25,030 nucleotides of DNA from CAADGV01 sp040290295 (GTDB lineage: Bacteria > Bacteroidota > Ignavibacteria > UBA10030 > UBA6906): contig PSMW01000040.1 in the NCBI GenBank assembly GCA_040290295.1, positions 1-25,030 on the forward strand, in the 5' to 3' direction. The notes beneath the pieces are model-generated. The model was given only the letters and a program-made list of their open reading frames with translations. It ran no database searches and was not told the origin of the DNA. This document shows, one piece after another, positions 15,504-21,840 of the stretch (position 1 is its first letter; the number at the start of each line of letters is the position of its first letter). The position numbers were made by a program, and so were the translations under genes.

Positions 15504-16169
15504 ATGCAGCGACACTTTTTGCAAGAATTGGAAACGCTCAAAACCAATCTCATCAAGATGGCGAGCTTTGCCGAAGATGCCATTGCCGAAGCCATTCGCG
15601 CAGTCCTCGAGCACAACAAGGAACTTGCCGAGTCGGTCATCGCGAAGGAACAGCGCATCAACTCGTTGGAGATCGAGATTGACGATGCGGTGATCGACTT
15701 GCTTGCCCTGCAACAGCCGGTCGCGACCGATTTGCGATTCATTATCGCTGCATCGAAAATCAACAACGATTTGGAACGCATCGGCGATCATGCCGTGAAC
15801 ATTGCGCAATCGGCAATCAAATGCGCGGAGAGCGCGACGCTGCAACCTCTTCCCCATATTCCCAAGATGGCGGAGATTACGCAGACCATGCTGCGCAACG
15901 CCATCGACGCGTTTATCCGGCTCGATACTGCTTTGGCGCACCAAGTACTGAAGAGTGATGATCTGATCGACGATTTGAACAAGAAGATCGTAGCCGATTT
16001 GGTGGAGGTGATGCAGCGAGACATACCGCGCATCAACGAGGCATTGGAGTTGATCCGCGTGAGTCGTAATCTTGAACGCGTTGCCGACTTGGCGACGAAC
16101 ATTGCCGAAGAAGTCATCTTTACGGCTGAAGCGCGTGTGGTAAAGCATCGCGCACCCGATCGGCAATAA
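15504..16169 (+). CDS. phoU: PhoU phosphate signalling regulator
   Basis: 221 residues, the normal size, forming two repeats of a three-helix bundle. Typical sequence includes MQRHFLQELETLKTNLIKMA, QQPVATDLRFIIAASKINND and the metal-binding LERIGDHAVNIAQ, repeated in the second half as VSRNLERVADLATNIAEEV. AAAGGA precedes the ATG. PhoU couples the Pst transporter to PhoR and keeps the Pho regulon off when phosphate is plentiful. It is the last gene of the pst operon. Confidence 0.95.
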   Translation: MQRHFLQELETLKTNLIKMASFAEDAIAEAIRAVLEHNKELAESVIAKEQRINSLEIEIDDAVIDLLALQQPVATDLRFIIAASKINNDLERIGDHAVNIAQSAIKCAESATLQPLPHIPKMAEITQTMLRNAIDAFIRLDTALAHQVLKSDDLIDDLNKKIVADLVEVMQRDIPRINEALELIRVSRNLERVADLATNIAEEVIFTAEARVVKHRAPDRQ

Positions 16170-16257
16170 CCAAGACGCGTACCAGCTTTCCACAGTTTTT
16201 CCCTCCGATGCCGCTTGCTCCGTATGTGTTAGCGAAACGGTTTAGAGAATCGAAGCC

Positions 16258-16923
16258 ATGAGACATGCCGTGTTCGTCACCGGAGGAACCGGCTATATCG
16301 GCAGCAGGTTGATACCCGCGCTGCACGCGCGCGGTCATTTCGTGCAAGCGTTAGTGTGTCGTGGGTCCGAACACAAGCTGCCTGGGGGATGCGCAGCGAT
16401 CGTTGGCAATGCTCTCGACGCGTCGACGTTCGTTCGGCAGATCGCTCCGGCCGATGTGTTCGTCCACCTTGTCGGTGTTGCACACTCCAGTCCCACGAAA
16501 GCTGAAGCGTTCAAACGCATCGACCTTGTTTCGGTGCAACAGGCTGTGCGGGCGGCAAAAGAGAACAACATCGCGCACGTTGTGTATCTCAGCGTCGCGC
16601 ATCCGGCGCCCATCATGAAACAGTACATCGCTGTGCGCATGGAAGCCGAGCGCCTCATCCGGGAAAGCGGGATGAGCGCCACGTTCGTTCGGCCATGGTA
16701 CGTGTTGGGACCGGGTCATCGGTGGGCATACACACTCAAGCCGTTCTCCTGGCTTGCCGAGCGAGTGCCGGCGTTGCGCGAGCAGGCGTTGCGGCTCGGA
16801 CTCGTGACGCTCGGTCAGCTCGTGAGCGCTCTCGTGAGGGCAGTCGAACATCCACCTCCCCATATGCGCGTTATCGAAGCGCAAGAGATACGAAGCGCCC
16901 CGTCCCTCGGCATCCAGGCATGA
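16258..16923 (+). CDS. NAD(P)-binding atypical short-chain dehydrogenase (NmrA/complex I subunit-like)
   Basis: 221 residues. The N-terminal Rossmann motif is VTGGTGYIGSRLIPALHARG (7-26). HLVGVAH (about 70-76) and VVYLSVAHP (about 108-116) match strands beta4 and beta5 of atypical SDRs, and SATFVRPWYVLGPGHRW matches the substrate-side segment. The classical YxxxK is replaced by Y123-x3-R127, so dehydrogenase activity is uncertain and a cofactor-binding or regulatory role is possible. It stands alone between phoU and a convergent thioredoxin gene. Confidence 0.8.
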   Translation: MRHAVFVTGGTGYIGSRLIPALHARGHFVQALVCRGSEHKLPGGCAAIVGNALDASTFVRQIAPADVFVHLVGVAHSSPTKAEAFKRIDLVSVQQAVRAAKENNIAHVVYLSVAHPAPIMKQYIAVRMEAERLIRESGMSATFVRPWYVLGPGHRWAYTLKPFSWLAERVPALREQALRLGLVTLGQLVSALVRAVEHPPPHMRVIEAQEIRSAPSLGIQA

Positions 16924-16954
16924 GTGCTTTCCTTGCTGCGGATTCCCGTTCGTC

Positions 16955-17767
16955 TCAGTACAACGCTCTGCTGAACTCTCGACGAAATCGCTTGGTGACG
17001 TCGTGTTCTTCTCCCAGGATTTTGAAGATGGCGACGCAGGCTTTGCGTGCGCCGTCCTCGTCGTAGTAGCGGTTATTGCGAATCACCTGAATGAAGCCTT
17101 CAAGCGCACCCACAACGTCGTTATCTGCCAAACGAGCGATCGCGGAAAGATAGGTTTGCTTCACGTCGTCTTCGGGCAACTGTTCGGGATGCGTCAGCTT
17201 TTCCAACAGTGAGGCAAACGTTCGAATCGCGTCCGCGACATCGAACACAGGGGAATCGGCTTCGATGGCGCGGATAAGATGGAGTGCTTTCTGGTGATCG
17301 CTGTAGAGATAGGTTTGGGCGAGCAAGACGAGCGCTTTGTGGTTGTTCGGCTCCTCGGCAACGATTCGCTCCAAAATGGGCCGAGCTTCTTTCGCCTTGT
17401 TTGCCGACAGGAGCTCTTCTGCGCGCTGCAGTTCGCTGCGGAGTTTGCTGGGAAGGTGCTTCTCCAGCCACTGGCGAACCATCGGTTCGGGCAGTGCGCC
17501 GACGAACTCAGCACTCACCGAGCCATCCACGAACAGCTTGACGTTGGGGATGCTGCGGATGTTGTAGCGTGCGGCAATCTCCGGCATCTCTTCGGTGTTG
17601 ACTTTCGCGAGCTGCCATCGGCCGTCTGCCGAAGTAGCTAAACGTTCCAGCACCGGTCCAAGTATGCGGCACGGACTGCACCACTCCGCCCAAAAATCCA
17701 CCAGAACGGGAATCTGCTTGCTGCGTTCGATTACTTCCTTTTGAAAATCCTTCACGTCGTACGCCAT
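16955..17767 (-). CDS. Thioredoxin-domain protein with C-terminal TPR region (CnoX/YbbN-like)
   Basis: 270 residues from the ATG of MAYDVKDFQKEVIERSK, chosen because AAGGAG lies 5 nt upstream; a longer frame exists to 17869 but begins in the promoter region. The thioredoxin fold (1-110) has the active site WAEWCSPC (C30, C33) and a cis-proline at P74 (RSIPNVKLF). The C-terminal half (about 115-270) is helical with TPR-like pairs (AEELLSANKAKEARPILERI, ALVLLAQTYLYSDHQKALHL). The architecture matches CnoX/YbbN chaperedoxins, which protect clients during oxidative stress and hand them to chaperones. The intact CxxC, unlike E. coli CnoX, implies real redox activity. Confidence 0.88.
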   Translation of the reverse strand: MAYDVKDFQKEVIERSKQIPVLVDFWAEWCSPCRILGPVLERLATSADGRWQLAKVNTEEMPEIAARYNIRSIPNVKLFVDGSVSAEFVGALPEPMVRQWLEKHLPSKLRSELQRAEELLSANKAKEARPILERIVAEEPNNHKALVLLAQTYLYSDHQKALHLIRAIEADSPVFDVADAIRTFASLLEKLTHPEQLPEDDVKQTYLSAIARLADNDVVGALEGFIQVIRNNRYYDEDGARKACVAIFKILGEEHDVTKRFRREFSRALY

Positions 17768-17849
17768 AGAATCTCCTTCGTCCAAGTGCGAATCTTGTAC
17801 GAAAGTATTTTGAGTATTTGATGCATGAATGTCAAGGAAAGATTCCTCT

Positions 17850-17880
17850 TGCATTTCATGTTCGTGCATAATAATTTTTG
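17850..17880 (+). promoter_or_regulatory. Predicted FCB-type promoter of the first FmdB gene
   Basis: TTG at 17850-17852 and a T-rich TAATTTTTG (17872-17880) about 19 nt later resemble the -33/-7 pair used by Bacteroidota sigma factors (TTTG / TAnnTTTG). It lies in the divergent gap between the thioredoxin gene and the FmdB gene. Confidence 0.4.
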
Positions 17881-17884
17881 TATG

Positions 17885-17903
17885 ACAATGACCATGTCAT
17901 TGT
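17885..17903. promoter_or_regulatory. Palindromic operator candidate
   Basis: ACAATGAC-CAT-GTCATTGT is a perfect 8-bp inverted repeat with a 3-nt spacer, placed just downstream of the predicted promoter and upstream of AAAGGAG. Its position fits a repressor site for the FmdB gene and perhaps the divergent thioredoxin gene. No regulator gene is nearby. Confidence 0.55.
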
Positions 17904-17924
17904 GAGCAGAAAGGAGTGAATGCC

Positions 17925-18092
17925 ATGCCGTCCTACGCATACTATTGCAACGACTGCAAGAAAGAGTTCACCGTGTTCCTCACTATGGCAGAGCACGAGC
18001 AAGGACCACCGCCTGCATGTACACACTGCGGCAGCAAGAATGTTACGCCTGAGCTTTCCGCGGCGACGGTCATTACGTCGAAAAAGAGCTAA
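17925..18092 (+). CDS. FmdB-family zinc-ribbon protein (55 residues)
   Basis: The protein begins MPSYAYYCNDCKKEF. Two CxxC pairs (C8/C11 and C32/C35, the second in CTHCGS) form a zinc ribbon of the FmdB family of putative regulatory proteins. AAAGGAG is well placed before the ATG. The function of the family is poorly defined. A longer paralogue is encoded at 20141-20377. It is followed 136 nt later by a cytochrome c gene on the same strand. Confidence 0.82.
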   Translation: MPSYAYYCNDCKKEFTVFLTMAEHEQGPPPACTHCGSKNVTPELSAATVITSKKS

Positions 18093-18228
18093 GGCGATCG
18101 CGCCAAGCTGCGTGATGTGTGGGTTGCATGTGGGAGGAAAAACTCATTAGTTCATCGTGCGCGAAATCAGCGAGTCGGGATTTCTTTTCTCGAAAGCATC
18201 TTTACTAAAGGCGAACGAAAGGCGAACG

Positions 18229-18645
18229 ATGAACCAACCCTCTGTTGTCCTGTTGCTGACACTTGGAACGGCGCTGAGCGCTGCACAGCAACAAAACGCT
18301 GCACGTCTTTCCTCCGGCGATCTTGAACGAGGGAAATATCTTACACATCACGTTGCCATGTGCATCCAGTGCCATACGCCGCGAGGTGCCGACGGCTCGT
18401 TGCTGCTGGAGCGCGCTTTCGAAGGCGCTCCGATTCCTGTCGCCAAGCCTGCGCAATGGACTGCATGGGCAGAGTTTGCCCCACGCATTGCAGGATTGCC
18501 TCAATACAACGATGATCAGTTCATCACGCTGATGACGATCGGCATCGGACGTGAAGGCAAGCCCCTGCGTGCACCTATGCCGACATTCAGACTGACTCGT
18601 GAAGATGCTGAAGCCGTTGCAGCCTATCTTCGCTCGCTGCGATAA
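18229..18645 (+). CDS. Periplasmic monohaem cytochrome c
   Basis: 138 residues from the ATG of MNQPSVVLLLTLGTALSAAQ, a signal peptide; the longer frame from 18157 lacks sense upstream. The haem-binding motif is CIQCH (C45, C48, H49), and the likely axial methionine is M117 (LRAPMPTF). RGKYLTHHVAMC and the terminal AEAVAAYLRSL are typical of class I cytochrome c domains. A tandem AAAGGCGAACG duplication occupies the ribosome binding region. The role is electron transfer in the periplasm; the partner is unknown. Confidence 0.87.
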   Translation: MNQPSVVLLLTLGTALSAAQQQNAARLSSGDLERGKYLTHHVAMCIQCHTPRGADGSLLLERAFEGAPIPVAKPAQWTAWAEFAPRIAGLPQYNDDQFITLMTIGIGREGKPLRAPMPTFRLTREDAEAVAAYLRSLR

Positions 18646-18734
18646 GGCTTGCTGATTCAACCGACGTGCGGGCTTTTTGTAGGCAAGCCGACGCGCGCGG
18701 GGTGACTGCCTTGCCCGCGTGCGTGTCCCGTTTT
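18646..18734 (+). terminator. Possible terminator hairpins after cytochrome c
   Basis: GGCTTGC (18646-18652) pairs with GCAAGCC (18683-18689). GCGCGCGGG (18693-18701) pairs with CCCGCGTGC (18714-18722) with one G-T pair, and TTTT follows at 18731. The U-tract is distant, so this is weak. Confidence 0.3.
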
Positions 18735-18779
18735 GCATTCATGCACATCTCACATCATCACATCGAGGGAAAACCACAC

Positions 18780-19121
18780 ATGGACACTGGCATTCATTGG
18801 TTCTGGCTGATCGTTGCTGCAGGGGGAGGATTCGGCATAGCATGGTTCGCGCGAGCGCAACAGTCCTCGAAAGACGGCCAGGCTGACAACGCTGCGCTCG
18901 CCTACAAGCTGCGCCAGCGGGATGAGGAGCTTGCTGCTGCACGAGCAGAGATCACGGTGCATACGACGACGCTCGACTCCCTGCGCAACGAGTTGGCGAT
19001 GCTCAAGAAGAAGCTTGAAGCGTATGAAGCGGAAAAGAAAGCAAAGCGCGATGGTGCGCGAGCAACCGCTCGTTCCACTCGACCCGTTGCCGCAGCACGT
19101 TCACGCAAACGTAAACGGTAA
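18780..19121 (+). CDS. Small membrane-anchored coiled-coil protein
   Basis: 113 residues. MDTGIHWFWLIVAAGGGFGI gives one N-terminal membrane helix. A charged heptad-like coiled coil follows (ALAYKLRQRDEELAAARAEI, LDSLRNELAMLKKKLEAYEA), and the tail is very basic (ARATARSTRP...RKRKR). The start is the ATG at 18780, with GAGGGA upstream; the longer frame from 18666 crosses a hairpin. No family recognised. Its basic tail could bind nucleic acid or acidic surface polymers, but that is speculation. Confidence 0.65.
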   Translation: MDTGIHWFWLIVAAGGGFGIAWFARAQQSSKDGQADNAALAYKLRQRDEELAAARAEITVHTTTLDSLRNELAMLKKKLEAYEAEKKAKRDGARATARSTRPVAAARSRKRKR

Positions 19122-19141
19122 GCCTGTTGCGCAGCTCGCAG

Positions 19142-19525
19142 TTACATGGCTGCGAGCACGCGCTCTAAGCGCTGTCGCACCTCTTCCGCAATAGGCTTGA
19201 CCGCCTCGTTATCGAGGAGTTGCGTGATCACCATCGGATCGAAGACGGCGACCGTCGTGCTGCCGTTGTTCTCGTACACGATCACGTTGCAGGGAAGTAG
19301 CAACCCGATCTCCTCTTCCGCTTGCAATGCTTTGAAAGCGAACGGGGGATGGCACGCGCCGAGAATGACGTACTTTTTGAAATCGACGTCCAACTTCTTC
19401 TTGAGTGTCTCCCGTACGTCGATCGTCGTCAATACGCCGAATCCTTCTTTCTTCAACTCTTCGGTGACTTTCTCGATCGCTTGCTCGAACGGCAGGTGTA
19501 CGAGTTTCGAAAAGCCGTAGCTCAT
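19142..19525 (-). CDS. DUF302 protein
   Basis: 127 residues. MSYGFSKLVHLPFEQAIEKV, KKEGFGVLTTIDV, ILGACHPPFAFKALQAEEEI, LLPCNVIVYE and VFDPMVITQLLDN are hallmark DUF302 segments. The two conserved cysteines lie in GACHPP and LLPCN. The domain fold is known but the function is not; members often sit beside rhodanese and sulfide-oxidation genes. Here it lies 66 nt downstream of a rhodanese/DUF6132 pair in the same orientation, consistent with a shared transcript or related role. Confidence 0.85.
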   Translation of the reverse strand: MSYGFSKLVHLPFEQAIEKVTEELKKEGFGVLTTIDVRETLKKKLDVDFKKYVILGACHPPFAFKALQAEEEIGLLLPCNVIVYENNGSTTVAVFDPMVITQLLDNEAVKPIAEEVRQRLERVLAAM

Positions 19526-19591
19526 GATCGGTTCTCACATGATGTGTTTGCTTTCAATATTCTGACCGCGCATGGGAAAATGGATGAGAAA

Positions 19592-19768
19592 CTACCGTGC
19601 AATCATCAACTCCAGCAGCGCACCGTAGAGCGTGCTGATCCATGGGTTCGAGGTGAGAGGGCACGCACCGGTTTTGCAACCAATGAAACGGTAGTATACA
19701 TAGCCGCCTGCCGTGCCCATGGCAACGGGCAAGTACCGAATGATCACCTCAGCCCAGAGAGCTTCCAT
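19592..19768 (-). CDS. DUF6132-like small membrane protein (58 residues)
   Basis: The start is the ATG of MEALWAEVIIRYLPVAMG, with AAAGGAGG about 9 nt upstream; a longer frame to 19864 lies inside the rhodanese gene. Two membrane segments flank YYRFIGCKTGACPLTSNPW, the signature of this family, with its conserved cysteine pair and SNP motif. The 5' end overlaps the rhodanese gene by 25 nt, so translation is likely coupled. Association with rhodanese suggests sulfur handling at the membrane; this is inference. Confidence 0.78.
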   Translation of the reverse strand: MEALWAEVIIRYLPVAMGTAGGYVYYRFIGCKTGACPLTSNPWISTLYGALLELMIAR

Positions 19769-20130
19769 TCTCCAATACCTCCTTTCAAGTTTCCTGTGGT
19801 AAAGCCCAACTTCTTCAGCGTTGCTGCGGCCGACAAGCTCCGACTGCCAGTCGCGCAGTAACAAATGATCTCCTTGTTCCTGTGTTTCTCCAACCCGCCT
19901 GCCCGGCGCCGAACCTCGTGCAAGGGAATGTGCAACGATCCTTTGATGGCACCGAGACGCCGCTTGTCCGGCGTGCGCACATCGAGAAGTACCGCAACGT
20001 TCTGTTTTACTTTCTCTGCTGCCTCGTGCGGTGTGTACTGCGGGAGCGATCGGAGAAACAATCGGCGTCGCACGTACAAGAAGAGAATGAGAGCAACGAA
20101 AGTATAAAAGAGAACTTGTGTCGCTTCCAT
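19744..20130 (-). CDS. Membrane-anchored rhodanese-like sulfurtransferase
   Basis: 128 residues from the ATG of MEATQVLFYTFVALILFLYV. One N-terminal membrane helix is followed by a rhodanese domain (about 30-128) with VLLDVRTPDKRRLGAIKGS, HIPLHEV and the active-site loop C92-ATGSR. The terminal GFTTGNLKGGIGEW is typical. It should carry a persulfide on C92 and transfer sulfane sulfur. It lies 10 nt downstream of the FmdB gene and overlaps the next gene, forming a tight operon. Confidence 0.9.
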   Translation of the reverse strand: MEATQVLFYTFVALILFLYVRRRLFLRSLPQYTPHEAAEKVKQNVAVLLDVRTPDKRRLGAIKGSLHIPLHEVRRRAGGLEKHRNKEIICYCATGSRSLSAAATLKKLGFTTGNLKGGIGEWKLSGLR

Positions 20131-20140
20131 TTCTACCGCT

Positions 20141-20377
20141 TTACTCCAATCCGCACGCGCCGCCGCAGCATGCACCACTGTCGCACGAGGAAGGACCGAG
20201 GTCCGTACTCGTGGAACTCGTTACGCCGCTTATTGCCACATGAGAAGCGGACAGTAAGCGGGTGTGATTGGTGGATTGGCACGTCGGGCAAACGACATCG
20301 TCCGGCACCTCTCGTACTTTGTGAAAGATATCGTAGGTTGTACCACAATCGTTGCAGCGGTAGTCGTATATTGGCAT
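20141..20377 (-). CDS. FmdB-family zinc-ribbon protein (78 residues)
   Basis: Starts at the ATG of MPIYDYRCNDCGTTYDIFHK, with AAGGAG upstream. C8/C11 and C30/C33 (VCPTCQS) form the zinc ribbon. The C-terminus is Ser/Thr-rich and ends in a Cys/Gly-rich tail (CDSGACCGGACG), a common feature of longer FmdB proteins that may bind another metal. First gene of the FmdB-rhodanese-DUF6132 operon. Confidence 0.88.
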   Translation of the reverse strand: MPIYDYRCNDCGTTYDIFHKVREVPDDVVCPTCQSTNHTRLLSASHVAISGVTSSTSTDLGPSSCDSGACCGGACGLE

Positions 20378-20581
20378 AGTCGCAGTACTCCTTCTGGCTG
20401 TTTCGTTCAACGTATTGGATGCACGCAAGTGTCGATATGGGTCATCGTCCCGTAAGGAAGACGAGGAAGGTGTGCACGGGTGCGATCACCATTGCAGCAT
20501 CCACCGGTTGGTTGCCTGGTTGTTCCTCCGGCTAAAATTTATGTATTTTGATTCGTCGAAGAAATATGTTTCTATCGTAAC

Positions 20582-21760
20582 ATGCGCTTGAATCTTCTCG
20601 CTCGCAAAAAGAAAATTGCCGTCATCTTCGGCACGCGCCCGGATACGATCAAACTCGCGCCCATCATTCTCGAACTGCAGAAGGAACGGGCGTATTTCGA
20701 CGTGGTGACGATCGCTACCGCACAGCATCGTCACATGCTCGACCAGGTCTTGGAGGTGTTCGGCATCGCGCCCGACTACGATCTCGACATCATGCAGGAT
20801 CGGCAATCCTTGGCGATGCTTACCAGTACGACGCTCTCGGCACTCGATGCCGTGCTGGAGCGTGAAAGTCCGGACATGGTGTTGGTGCAGGGCGACACGA
20901 CGACGACGTTCGTCGGGAGTCTTGCCGCGTTCTATCGAACCATCCCCGTAGGTCATGTCGAGGCGGGACTGCGTACGAACGACAAGGTGAATCCTTTTCC
21001 CGAAGAAATCAACCGTCGCCTAACGAGTGCGATCGCCGATCTGCACTTCGCTCCCACCGAGACAGCCAAGCGCGCGTTGCTGAAAGAACATCATAACCCG
21101 CGCAACATTGTCGTCACCGGCAATTCGGTTATTGATGCTCTCAAGATCGCCGTCCAGAAGCACTACGTCTTCAGCGATCCCCGACTTGAAGACGCCATGC
21201 GGCGTAAGCGGCGCATCGTGTTGCTGACCATGCATCGGCGGGAGAATTGGGGCGAGCCGATGCGCGGTGCTTGCCGCGCGGTGAAGAAACTTGCAGAACG
21301 TTTTCCGGCATTAGTGTTCATTTTTCCGGTCCATCTCAATCCCGTGGTGCGTGAAGTGGTGCAGCCGGAATTGGAGGATGCCGCCAATGTGCACCTCATC
21401 GAACCACTGGATTATCGCGACTTCGTCAATCTGATGGCACGCTCGTATCTCATCATCACCGACTCAGGAGGAGTGCAAGAAGAGGCGCCTGCGCTCGGCA
21501 AGCCCGTGTTGGTGCTGCGCAAGGTAACCGAGCGTCCTGAGGCGGTACGGTTCGGGACGGTCAAGCTCGTCGGATTGAACGAGCACACAATCTATGCGCA
21601 CGCCGTGAAGCTGATCGAGAATACACTTTCCTACCAGAAGATGGCGAACGCTACCAACCCCTATGGCGATGGGAAAGCAGCACGACGCACCGTAGCGGTG
21701 ATCAAGAAATACTTCGGCTTTGCCACAACCACATTGTCCGAGTTTCATCCAAAGAAGTGA
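20582..21760 (+). CDS. wecB: Non-hydrolysing UDP-N-acetylglucosamine 2-epimerase
   Basis: 392 residues, the normal length. It interconverts UDP-GlcNAc and UDP-ManNAc for cell-surface polysaccharide synthesis in the cytoplasm. Conserved motifs are FGTRPDTIKLAPIILEL, VQGDTTTTFVGSLAAF, GHVEAGLRT, NPFPEEINRRLTSAIADLHF, TGNSVIDAL, LLTMHRRENWG, PVHLNP and TDSGGVQEEAPALGKPVLVL followed by TERPEA. The commonly conserved Glu of GTRPEAIK is Asp here (GTRPDTIK). It stands alone, with no other polysaccharide genes in the window. It converges on the class V aminotransferase gene. Confidence 0.93.
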   Translation: MRLNLLARKKKIAVIFGTRPDTIKLAPIILELQKERAYFDVVTIATAQHRHMLDQVLEVFGIAPDYDLDIMQDRQSLAMLTSTTLSALDAVLERESPDMVLVQGDTTTTFVGSLAAFYRTIPVGHVEAGLRTNDKVNPFPEEINRRLTSAIADLHFAPTETAKRALLKEHHNPRNIVVTGNSVIDALKIAVQKHYVFSDPRLEDAMRRKRRIVLLTMHRRENWGEPMRGACRAVKKLAERFPALVFIFPVHLNPVVREVVQPELEDAANVHLIEPLDYRDFVNLMARSYLIITDSGGVQEEAPALGKPVLVLRKVTERPEAVRFGTVKLVGLNEHTIYAHAVKLIENTLSYQKMANATNPYGDGKAARRTVAVIKKYFGFATTTLSEFHPKK

Positions 21761-21840
21761 TGGTAGAGATGGGAGAGGGCAGAGGCGATGACGCAACGTG
21801 CGATGCGCCGGGCCGACTTGTGCCGCGCCTGCGTGCCGGC

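Noticed and set aside
20520..20581. A Bacteroidota-type promoter upstream of the epimerase gene (TATTTTG, TATGTTTC)
   Set aside because: Candidate boxes exist but their spacing (about 14 nt) does not fit the expected 19 nt, so no promoter is called.
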